Source: Nissolia schottii
Taxonomy: Eukaryota; Streptophyta; Magnoliopsida; Fabales; Fabaceae
Length of the DNA: 64,000 bases
Reading direction: 5' to 3'
NCBI GenBank assembly: GCA_003254905.1
Contig: QANU01001174.1
Coordinates: forward strand, 298,992 to 362,991
Part shown: positions 1-11,100 of the stretch, piece by piece
Numbering within the stretch: position 1 is the stretch's first letter
Layout: each line of letters opens with the position of its first letter
Translations under genes and position numbers: made by a program
Notes under the pieces: generated by a model
What the model saw: only the letters and a program-made list of their open reading frames with translations
What the model was told of the DNA's origin: nothing
Database searches by the model: none

Positions 1-1761
1 TTTTTACTGGTGATGTTTTGCTGAACAAGAGAAGAAGAATGAGAAGAAATATTCCAGTTATTGTTTTGATTTTCAGGTAAGAGAATGCGGCTTTCTATAA
101 GTATTACTCTTAAGGTCTTGATGTATATATATGCATATAATAATATATATGGCAGATCATAGACCATATAGGAGGGTGGACATTTCTAGATAAGTGTGTC
201 ATAAAACTGTGCCCTTTTTTGTTTTTTGCTTTTGTTTATTCCTTGATTTTTTTTCCCCAGTCATAGACGCTTGATGTTTTGTCAATGATGCTTTGCCTGG
301 TCAAATGGTGTAGCAAACGTTTGAATTACTTTGTTATTATTGTGGCTATTGAATTTTTAGATGCATGGACGATTTTTTCTAAGTGTTCATCATGCTTTAC
401 CACGTGGCGTGGTTTAGTGGCCATTATGTTTCATGTACGGCTGCTGATAGTCTAATAATGCCGTTTCGCTTTTTTGTTTTTTTAATATATATATATATAT
501 ATAATTGATTTAAATAATTAAACGCTTGTTCTTTTAGGATTTAAATGATAGAAATGATTGTTTTGTACTAATTTAGTTGTACAACTTATATTTTTTAAAA
601 AGTCAATTTTAATATATTTAAAAAGTTGATATATTATTAGCACATTTTATTTAAATATAAAATAATTTATTCATAAATTACTTATAATACAAGGCCTATT
701 GTTAAAAACTTTTTTTTTACGTAAGACAACTATTTACCTAAACACGATCTTAAGCATGTTTTAAGTCTACAGAGAGTAATTAAAAGCTATCGTATAGAAA
801 GAATTTCACTTTGATATTAGACTTGTTTAGCTGGAGCCGTATTAACTAGAGTTTGACAAACTTTAAATACTAAAAAGCCACTCAAAAAAGAACTTTGTGA
901 GATAAATTTTTTTCCTTGTCCATAATGTATGTATACCAAAATTGATATGTTGTTATCACAGTTTCAATAAGTGTAGATTTAATTGATAAAATGTTGAATT
1001 GGATGTAAATTGAGACCTTTTCTACACATTAGCAGCGAAGACAATATATCAATTGGACGCATATACCTACACCTATTTTAAATGTGATCAATGCTTGAAT
1101 CTGCACGTATAAACAATGAAACTGTTATGAAATGAGGGTGGAGGCGGAATTAGATGAAGGAGGCCTAAAAGAAAGGAACTTTCAAACTCAACTTTGTGTT
1201 TTCAACCTTTTTGTTTTTTCTATATTAAAAAGGGAATAAATTATAATCGATTATGAGTTTCGACTGCTTTTCACTTTAGTTCTTTTGACCCAAGTGCAAG
1301 TCTGCTCAGCAATATATGTACATGGTGGGCCAATACGAGTTTAAATTTTATCTGTATCATTTTCAAAGATGGGAGGTGATAGAGGTGGCGGATTGAATTC
1401 AACTATGACAAGCGGGACCCACAATCGGCAGTTTTGGTAAAGAAAATTACCAAAGTGGAAAAAGTTCATTGGTGATGTTCATAACTATACAATATCATAT
1501 ATTAATATTATAAGCCAGTTTCAGCCAATTAACACATCAGCCAAATTACAGAACTACTGTTGAGAAAATTTGGATGACACACGCATCTGAGTCTACGTCG
1601 GATGAACTTCATAAGTGCAGCATGGGAGCCACCCAATATATATCCAATAATTAAGGCTTGGCGGCCTTCTAGTTTGTTTTTTTCCTTCCTCTTAAAGAAA
1701 AATAAAATAAATGTGTAACCTTCTAGTTTCATAACCAAATCAAGTTTAATTAGTCAGCCAT
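1..1761. other. Intergenic, no gene seen
   Basis: AT-rich DNA with short TA runs (around 487-502) and no reading frame resembling a known protein. The first 100 bases could belong to a gene lying outside the window, but nothing here proves it. Confidence 0.5.
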
Positions 1762-1830
1762 CACTACAATAAATTTGGCTGCTTCGCTTAAAAAAGTATG
1801 CTTTATATTATTATTATAATTATTGTTACA
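1762..1830 (+). mobile_element. CACTA-type MITE terminus (fragment)
   Basis: The segment begins CACTACAATAAATTTGG and continues with a GCTTAAAAAAGTATGC-like stretch. This matches the first 40 or so bases of the complete CACTA-like MITE at 39948-40279. Only one end is present; the rest is missing or covered by the inverted-repeat element that starts at 1841. Confidence 0.45.
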
Positions 1831-1840
1831 CACACATGAT

Positions 1841-2832
1841 GAGCTATCTAGTGAGAATGATAATCTTATATAAGAAGTGAGTATGTCAATCTTAGTCATT
1901 AGATTAAATGAGTAATTGAGATTAAAACACAATTTAAAAACTCACAAAATCTCATCTTCCTCAACTCCTTTTCTCTCACTTACCTTTATTAGATGATCAA
2001 AATCATCCAAAATAGTAATGATTTGGGTGGTTTCAAACTTACCTAAGTATGGAGTTAGTTAAGTTAGGTAAGTTAGTTATATTTGGGTGGGTTAGAAAAT
2101 TAGTTAATTGTGCACACGGCACAAGAAGTTAGCTTGTTCTCCAAGCTATTCTGTAACTATAAAAGGCTTCATGCCTTCAATCAATGGTAACTTTTTGCAA
2201 TTCATTTCATCTCAAATCCAAAGTTCTATCAACCTCGAATACTCTTCATCTGCGTCATTGTCATGAAAACCAGGTTAGAAACCATATTAATTAGGTTAAG
2301 ATTATGAACAAATTCAGTACGAACAGGATTTATTAGGAAGGAATTGGAAACATTATCTTATGCTATGTGTTGCATTAGGTAGCTTAAAGAATTTCAAGAT
2401 GTTTGGATTGAATATCTCTCTAAAATTGCTCATGCTTTAATTAGAAGGATGATTTGGTCTCAATGCTTTCAAATCCAGGGTGACGTGTTTTAGTTCCTAA
2501 CACCTAAGCTCTATCGTTTCACCTAGCTCTATAAGCTCATCTTCGAACCTTCTTTCATGTTTTTTTAAGTTGCTTGAAAATAATTTTTTTTCTTATAATG
2601 AAAAAAAAATAAATTTATTGATTTCCAATGCCACTGGGCATACAACGAACGATAGTGGCACAAATGAAAAGAGGATTTGAGGTAACAAGTGAGAAAGAAA
2701 GAGTTGAGGATGATGAGGTATGTGAGTTTTTACTTTGTGTTTTAATCTCAACCATTCAACCATTCATTTAATCTAATGGCTAAAATTGACATTCTCACTT
2801 CTTCCATAAAATTATCATTCTCAATAACTCCC
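1841..2832. mobile_element. Long-TIR element, probably non-autonomous Mutator-like
   Basis: Bases 1841-1995 and the reverse complement of 2670-2832 align over about 150 bases, sharing GAGAATGATAAT, AAGAAGTGAG, CATTAGATTAAATGA and GAGATTAAAACACAA. Long terminal inverted repeats around an unrelated 0.7-kb core suit a Mutator-like non-autonomous element. I could not find a clean 9-bp target duplication, so the superfamily is inferred. The core holds LTR-like sequence. Confidence 0.55.
2040..2280 (+). mobile_element. Possible copia-type LTR fragment (fossil)
   Basis: GTTAG-rich sequence, then a CTATAAAAGGC box at about 2157-2167 and a short leader-like tract, as in small copia LTRs. It lies inside the long-TIR element. 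No matching second LTR and no coding domain were seen; an old fragment at best. Confidence 0.22.
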
Positions 2833-3264
2833 TATATGTATGTGTGTGTACACACATAAAAAAAAAAAAACAATATTCACAATAATCACCCTCAATTTGG
2901 CAATTCCACATATTGTCTTTGTCAATAAAAATATTATACCGTGTTATAAAGTGTTGTAGGAATGTCAAATTCAAAATACCCAAAAATATTATAAAATGTT
3001 ATTTTTGTCAATAAAAATATTCATTTTTATAACATATAAGACATTTTTTACGAGTAATAAATAACAGATGTAATATCCAAATTTTTGTAATGAAACGTGA
3101 CCTGAAGGACAAATTTGTTGCAGGGCATGATGTCTCAATGAATGCAGATCCCCTCCTGCAAGAGAAATATGAGTGTCTCGTAGTGAGCTCAAGGATGGAT
3201 TTAACCATACTCGTGTCTTTAGGCTCTTTTGATTTAAGCATTATTGGAATCCTTAGAGACTACT

Positions 3265-3313
3265 GCCTTGTGCCTTGTGCCTTGTGCCTTGTGCCTTGTG
3301 CCTTGTGCCCTGT
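3265..3313 (+). repeat. 7-bp minisatellite (GCCTTGT)n
   Basis: Seven tandem copies of GCCTTGT: six perfect and a last one reading GCCCTGT. The flanks (3090-3264 and 3314-3440) are less AT-rich than their surroundings and open in one frame, but resemble no protein I know. Confidence 0.9.
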
Positions 3314-4269
3314 GATAGGGTTTGGTTTTGTGCCACTGCTGCGGCTTCCAATGCTCTTCAAGAGTGTTGTGCTGTGATACTCAGGTCTGCGTCTCTCCTT
3401 GCCACCGCTCCCAACCTAGCCAGCACCATCATCACAAATTATAGTTTTTTCAGCCCAAATATTTTTCAACAAGATCTAGTAGGTTGTTGGCCGAAGATTT
3501 TGAAGCTCAAGAAAATAAGGTTGACTTGATTACAAAAGCTCACTCAGGTTTCGAGAGTTTGAGACTTCCCTTATAAATGAGTACTGATAATGGAATGAAA
3601 AATATGTGCATAGTGATAAACATGAATTTTGAAGAAATCAAGGCTGCCAGTCTAGGCTCCCTCTGTTCACTCAAATTTCATAATTATAAGTTTCAACGCG
3701 TCAATTATTTGATCTCTGTGATTTCTGTGAAGAGATTGAGAGGCTCTAGACAATTTATTTATCTCCTTATCTAATTAATTGTCCAAGCTAGTGTTTAGCC
3801 ACCGAGAGATTCCCCTTTTTGGCGCCTGTCATTTTGTAGCGTTGGTTTTGGCCCCAGTGGCTTTCCATATAATTCAGTTTTCACCATTCCTTTGTCAAAA
3901 AGGAAAAAAATAAATAAATAAAAGGAGTCTCATGTTTGAAAAATCATGTCCATTCATTCTTCTTAAAAACAAACATTCTTCTGAAATACTAACCAAAGGC
4001 CGAAACTTCAACTGAACCATGGCAACATGAAGAGGCTTATCAATTTTGCCATTGCCATATGTTATTGACACTTCCTTTCTTAACAAAAATAATGTGCTTC
4101 TGCTAATGTGACAGTCATTCATCCAAAAGTTTTAATATGAAACAAAAAAGAAACAAATACACACAAAAACTAAGAAACTAACTCCCTCTCTCTCCATCTC
4201 TGTCTCTGTCTCTTGGTGAAACCTAGAAACACAAACAAATTAAACTCCCTTTCACTCTGTCTCTCATAT

Positions 4270-4600
4270 ATGTCTCCCTTTCTCATGGAGACCAACCACC
4301 ATTCCCATCATAACCTTCACCTCCTCCTCCTCCTCCTCACAACCCTACCCCCCACCACCACCTCACCCTAATCCAGCCCATCACCATCAATCCCTCCATT
4401 GCACCACAACTCTCATGGCATCCCCCAACGCCTACCTCTTCTTACACAATGCACACCTCCAGACCCTCCTCGGCTCCTCCCGGGCAAGTCAACCTCTGTC
4501 ACCACATTCAGTTGGAACTTGGAAGCAAAAACCATTTGACAATGTGCTTGCTTTTTTATCTTTTGTACTTTGTGTTACTACAAAACAACTTAAATAATAT
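4270..4600 (+). pseudogene. Possible broken or orphan gene start, CT-rich leader
   Basis: Unrecognised. A CT-rich leader-like tract (4180-4280) runs into ATG codons at 4270 and 4285, in one frame that stops after about 30 codons of His, Leu, Thr and Pro. A second frame stays open from about 4286 to 4595. It reads Ser-rich, then Pro/His-rich, then MASPNAYLFLHNAHLQTLLG from 4415, and looks protein-like in composition. Base composition (C-rich, low A) is unlike the AT-rich flanks. No downstream exon or homologous domain was found. It may be the 5' part of a transcription-factor-like gene cut off by rearrangement, or a chance CTC-repeat frame. Low confidence. Confidence 0.25.
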
Positions 4601-4747
4601 ATTTAATTTAAGTGATCATGTGTTGAAGTTTCAGCCTTCATATTTTGTTTTTAAAGAACAATGAATGGACAAGATTTTTTAAACATTGTGGATGACAATA
4701 ATTAGGGTTAGATAGGGTTTTTGCTTAACTCTAATCTTACCCTCAAC

Positions 4748-5095
4748 TAGGGGCTGTCAAACAGGCCAACTCGACCTGTTTAAGCCCAACCTATTTAACT
4801 CACAAGTTCAACAAGCAAAGTTAAATGAGTTTTTACTTTTTTGTAGACCGGGCTTTTACATTTAGTCCATCCTTTTAATGTGGATAAATGGGTCAGCCTA
4901 TGGGCCCAACTTATTTTAAAACGTAAAATTGTTAAACGGGTCAATCCATCTCGTTTAAGTGCAGCTCGTTTAACCCGTGAGTTAAATGGGCCAACTTAAG
5001 CATATTTTTTTTTTTTGCAGCCTGAATTTTTTTACGTTTAGCATGCCCTTTTAATGCGAGCAAACAGGCCAACTCGCGGTGCCCTGATTTTAAAA
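4748..5095. mobile_element. Possible hAT-like MITE
   Basis: Begins TAGGGGCTGTCAAACAGGCC, a terminus type common to plant hAT MITEs, and repeatedly carries ACGGGTCA / GGGCCAAC motifs in both orientations. The right end is ragged and no 8-bp duplication was found, so it is probably truncated. Confidence 0.35.
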
Positions 5096-5693
5096 ATGAA
5101 AACTTCAACCCTACTCACCGAAATATATTTAAACTCTCACCTTGCCTTAACCTACCCACTGCATTCTAAAAGATGCTTTTATGTTTAAATAATATAAGAT
5201 GTTCATTAGACATGTGAAAATAACCTACAAACTACATGCGTATTTAGCAAAACAACAAGGGCTGTTTTTTGTGATATAATAATCAAAGAGAACAAAAAGA
5301 AACAGGAAGAAAAGATGGAGACAGCAGAGGGATAAAGAGAATGGGTGAGGTTGAGAAATGCAAGTCATGTGACACCAAACAAGTCATGTGAGTTACACAA
5401 GTCAAATTTTAATCTTAGCCTTTAGTTTTAATCCAGTGGCTGTTATTATATCTTCTCATTCCTCATAATAAATCACCTTTCTCATGTGAAGCTTCCCATA
5501 TACACACACACACACGGCATAACAATATAATTTGAACTAACAACTCACAATTCATAAAAATTAAACAAAGATAACCCTTTGAACACAACAGAACTATAAA
5601 TTAAACCAAATACCATAATCTTTAATCATAACAATTAGGAAACATAATGTCAAAATTTGTTTGATACATAGAAAAAAGTCAAATTAAGATATA

Positions 5694-5970
5694 CTCCATC
5701 CGTTGTCAAATATCTGACCACCTTTCCATTTTGGTAATTTTACAATTAATTTTCCACTTTTTAAATTTAAACAACATTAATTATCCTGTTTTTCTTAGTA
5801 TACCCATATTTAATGAAAGTAGTGGAAGTGTGATAGAATAATAGATAAAGAAATTAATAGGGATAATTTTGTAAAGTATTACTAAATTTTCCTAACTTTG
5901 AGACTTATTAATCATTTTCTTAATATCCGTATAAAATGGAAAGTGGATAATTTTTTAAAAACGGATGGAG
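5694..5970. mobile_element. Stowaway-like MITE, 277 bp, TA duplication
   Basis: Inverted ends CTCCATCCGTT... and ...AACGGATGGAG are flanked on both sides by TA (5692-5693 and 5971-5972). This is the classic Stowaway (Tc1/mariner) arrangement. The interior resembles the elements at 28823-29123. Confidence 0.85.
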
Positions 5971-6317
5971 TATAAATACGTCAAAAACAATCCTTTGAAA
6001 AAAAAAAAAGAAAAAAAAAAGGACTCCAACATTGAAATTATTTAGACTTTTTTACTTGGCATTTACTATGAAAGATGAAGAGGAGTGGAGAATAGGAAGA
6101 GATGTGAAAAGTGGAAGAGGAGAGATATGAGGGTAAAATAGGAAGAAAATTATATGATAAAGAGATTGACTTGTTAATTAAATAAGCTCAAATGATGTCA
6201 AATGTCTCAATAAAAAATTAGGAGAATTTGTAGTATACAAATTTAGAGGATATAACATTTATCGTTATCTAAGAGATAAATTGTGTACCATCATATCATT
6301 CATATGTATATTGTATC

Positions 6318-7448
6318 TAGGAGAAAACATGAAATTTTGTTGTAGTGTTTCAGAACTCGAGCTCCGTCTACTTGAACTCCTATTGAAAAATGTTTCGAGA
6401 CAATAATATCATGAACTTACATGTCTTTATTTCAATTTTTAAGGCATATAAAATTGATAGAGATAGGATCTCACACGAGGGAAAGGAAAAACAATGCAAA
6501 TTCTTTTCTGAATAGTATGAAAATATTAGTAAAGGTACTTGAAATACATAAACTAAAATTAGTTAAAGGACTATGCCACAAAACCAAAATGAGTCATGTC
6601 TTGTAGTGGCCGAAGACACATAACACCTGTGATAGAAATTACTAAGAACAGAAACACGGAAAATAAAGCAAAACTTAAACTATCATCTCTAATCTTACAT
6701 TAGCCATCAGTTTTAGCCATAGAAGACTTTGAATTTGAAGAAATGACTTTATTAGGTTATGATACTTTATTTCAAGATCTAGTGCCTTTTTTCTTCTTCT
6801 TGTATACACTATAATCATATCAAGGAAGGACTATTGTGAAAATTTTGAAACTAATTCTATTGTATACACTAGAAATTTCTCCTTATAATATGATTTGAAC
6901 CCAACTCATATATTGTTATAGAAGACAGTGGACAATATTTTAAATTTAAACTCTCTCACAATACTCATTCCCTGATATAATTATAGTGTACCGAAGAAGA
7001 AAAAGGCACTAGCTATAGACATAAAGTATCATAACACAATAAAGTCATCTTCTCAAATTCAAAGTCCATGGCTAAAACTGTAAAATTGATAGCTAACATA
7101 AAATTAGAGATGATAGTTTAAGTTTTGCTTTATTTTCCTTGTTTCTATTCTTAGTAATTTGGCTACTACAAGACATGACTCATTTTTTTTGTTGCATGAT
7201 CCTTTAACAAATTTTATGTAGTTTAAGTACCTTTAGTAATGTTTCCATATTGTTCAGAAAAGCATTTGCATGGTTTTTTCCTTTCCCTCAAGATAAATCC
7301 TATCTCTTATCCATTTTATAGACCTTAAAAATTGAAATAAAAACTTGCAAGTTTCTGATATTATTGTTTCAGAAACATTGTGCAATGGGAATTCAAGAAG
7401 ACTCTTGGCATCTGAAACTCTACAGAAAAATTTCATTGTTTTCTCCTA
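6318..7448. repeat. 1.1-kb near-palindrome (foldback)
   Basis: The left arm (6318 to about 6870) is the inverted copy of the right arm (about 6910 to 7448). The ends read TAGGAGAAAACATGAAATTT and, on the other strand, TAGGAGAAAACAATGAAATT. Matching blocks continue inward (AAACTTAAACTATCATCTCT; GTTATGATACTTTAT; AGTGCCTTTTT) almost to the centre, leaving a spacer of only tens of bases. The arms have diverged by scattered substitutions and small indels. This could be a foldback or Mutator-type transposon; no transposase or clear target duplication is visible. If transcribed it would form a very long hairpin. Confidence 0.85.
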
Positions 7449-8166
7449 GTAGGTTTTTATCCTATTCAGCGGATTAGGTTGGGATGGGCATCCTCAAGTA
7501 GAGTATGAATTGTTATCCCTCTTAAACATGAGACTCATGTTTTCCCCCATCATCATACAGGCATCCCACTTTATAAACAGGCCGGTCTTGTGAGACCATA
7601 TCAAAATTTCACATCAGATGAGTATGTTTAGCAAGATTTCACATCGAGTTTATTTAAATTAACATATCATATACATAAATATACACATTAAAATCTGCGC
7701 TAAATTTTGAGTCTGCTAGGACATGAATCTTCTTCATGCACGAGCTTCAGTCTAATTGCTACCCAAGACTCAAGCCCACTGTGTAGTGGAATGGAAATTC
7801 TCTCATGTGAGATTGTCACATGACCTTGTCATAAAGACAGATCCTAGCCCCGAGCCCCACAGGAAAACATAACTAATGGTTTAAGTCATCTCACATGAGA
7901 GGATCCACTCCTCTGTAGTGGAATAGTTCATCAAAGAACCAGGTTCTACAAGACGATTATCATTAGACATGACCCATTAAGTCATCATTTCATGCCCGAT
8001 CTATTCTTTGGGGAGTCAATGTTATTTTGTTTTGTAAGTGCACAGCACAGAATCAACTAATCAAGATCAATTAATGATACAACCTTTTGTATTTTACGAT
8101 TAAAAAATGGAGTTAAAAGTAACAACAGTTAAATACCTACCTACTATGATTCCATGAATGAAGATC
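7449..8166. other. Intergenic, 3' flank of the R3HCC1L-like gene
   Basis: No coding sequence recognised. The part next to 8167 must include the 3' UTR of the minus-strand gene, but I could not place a poly(A) signal with confidence. Confidence 0.4.
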
Positions 8167-11100
8167 CTAATCGTCTCCCCAAGCCTCATCTCTCAATTTT
8201 TGCCTGGTAACAATACGTTCCCTCCTGGCACCTTCTTGCTTTCTGTATTCTCGAGACCCGGAGCCCGTGGATGGAAGTTTTAATCCCATCCCGTGAGCAA
8301 TCAGCCTCTGTGCCGCTTGGGCTGAGGTTTTTGGCCTCTGCAGAGGTGGTTCTAGGTCTGAATGAACAATGAAACAAGAAAACCATGCGTTCAAGACAAG
8401 GTTAGTTGGTCTTATCATAAAATGATTAACAAGTGCAAATTTGATTTCAATTCAATGATGTTATAAAAAGTTTTAAACTACTAGTGAAATATCTAATGCC
8501 ACCTGTTGCAAAAAGTTAACAATTTCATTGGAACTTGGAAGCTAAAATCCATCCTAACTACAATTGTGAAACAGTTTATCGTTCACCCTCATAGAGCAGA
8601 AAGAGGGAAAGCAGCTAAATCAATACCTCTTGCTTTAATTGAACCAAGGAGTGCATCATCTTCACTAAGTATCCTCACACAGAATGGACAACGAATGCTA
8701 TTTTGAGCCTCATGTGCTGCAGTACAAATTTAAGGTATTAAATTGTCGGGTAACGAAAGGAAAGAATAAACATGAAATAAAAAAGCGTAGTGCACAAATT
8801 GATTCAATATACACAAATGGCAAGTATTTGAGTTCAAGGACTCCATGAATCTTCTGAAAAATCGTGCCTGATATATGTTCACAACAATGAAGGGTGAGGT
8901 AGTCTCCAGGCAATTCTTTTTACATGCCCCCACCCCCATTCTCTGTTTCCAATATACAAAAGCAAGAGGAAATTCAAAACTCCTTTCTTCAGAATGATAA
9001 TAGCAGCATATAAGTAATAAAACCTTTGAATTCCACGTTACACTACATCTACATGCTTTAGAATCAGCTGATGTTGTTGTTCAGTGTGAGAACTGACATG
9101 GAAAATCATCTACATGAAAGAGCTCAAATACTAGATTTCATAAGGATACCAAGAGTGTTTATCATGTCTGAAGTCTCAACAGTAGTGGCAGGCAACCATA
9201 GTTCAGCACTAAAATACAAAAACAAATAAACCTTGATGCATGTAGAATATATGATACTATAGCTTAAGAAAAACAATAACGAAGTCCTTTGTAATTACCA
9301 ACTGATGGTGTTCGAAATACTGCAAGTGCAGCTGTATCATTGACCCAGCGAATCACAAATCCACGATCTTTGAAGTCCTCAAAAAGCTTCTCCAGATCTA
9401 TTGTCCTAGTACTTGGTGGAAAATCAGCCAGAACAAGAACATGACCAGTCCCATATGCTGCTGAATTGAATAAACGGTAGTTATAATTCAAGTGTTTTCA
9501 ACACAATGCCTTATGCATACAAAACCTAGCAGAAAGGTTAGATTACCTTTTAAATGTAAATGAAAACTTTGATCTGGTGTATTAGAAGCATTATAACCAA
9601 CTAACCACACCATAAACAATTAGATATGCAAAATAACTTGCATTACCAAAAATATAGAAGATATGGATGTTCACAATAATCGCATAACTGGATTTTTACT
9701 GGATGATTGAAATGTCATGAGGCGTCACTTACAATTCTGTATATCCCTTTTATCTTCTGAGCAACCCTGGGTATCTTCATCCTGAACATCAACGACTGAG
9801 CCATCAGGTAACTGATCACTATAAAGTTCATGTTTTTTGTAAGAGAATGTTCCTCTTCCACGCCGCTTTGGGGTTGGACTTTTGGTATTCTCCAATTTAA
9901 GATTTGAAACTCCAGATATACAATCTGAGGATAATGTGGACAGTAACTCATCAGGTTCACGATCTGCCATTGCTTCCCAATCTGTAATATTTCATAATAC
10001 CATTCAAATTGTATGATTACAATAACTAACATCATTAACATATAATATGATCAAACTCTATGGTAAAAGATGTAAGTAAATGACATAAAAAAGACAAGAT
10101 ATTAGGGCTGCGCACAGGTCGGGTGAGGGTTGAGGTGAAAAAACATCCAACCGGAACAAATCACATCGGATTGGGTTGGATAGATTTCCTTCAAAAAAAA
10201 TTGCTTCACCCAACCCAACCCAATTTGATCAACTATGGGTTGGATCGGGTCGAGTGGTCGGATTGATATTATATAGGGGGAAAAACAGAATAATCAATCA
10301 GTACCAAAACACCCCCCCTTTCTCATAAAAATCTCACCCTTATCAAAGGAAAAAGAAGAATAGAATCAGATCAGATATGATTTTCTTTCCAAACACAATA
10401 AAATTTCAGATCTGATTTTCTTTCCAAACACAACACAAATTCAAACCATCGCCGCTATTCTTCTCGCCGACAAAGACCACAGCAACGCCGTTTCCATGGA
10501 TGGCGTCAAAGAAGCACCGCGACCACTGTTCTTCTCATTGCTCAGTTGCAGGAGGCAATGAAGCTCACCAAGGGTCACACAGATCAAGCAGAAGGTACTA
10601 AGCAAGGCTCGTGACTCGGATATGACTTTGTTTCCAAGAACAGATCTAACTGCAGCAAGGAGTTTGGTGAGAATTGCCATGCACTCTGCAAGAGCACTGA
10701 CAACGAAGAAGCCATGGTGGCCAGAAGTTAGGGGTGGCTGCTGGTGGCACTTGATTGGGTTAGGGATTAGAGCACAAAAGATGGGGGTTGAGATAGACAC
10801 TGAGAGATCAATATTTGAGAATTGAGAGGGTAGGGTGATGAATGGGGTCTGATAAGAGATGCAGCTGTATTATAAAGTAAAATATAACAATAAAATATGA
10901 AAAAATCTGGTCATTGGGTCGGGTAGACAGGTTAGGAATCTGGCTCATCGGATTTTGCCCAATTAAACCTGATAACCCGACCTAACCAGGAAATATTATA
11001 TTGAGTTGGGTCAGTTTGGTCGGGTCATCGGGTTACCCAAGACCCAAGTGCACCTCTACAAAATATATTCGAAAAGATATACTGATTCCCACCATCATAA

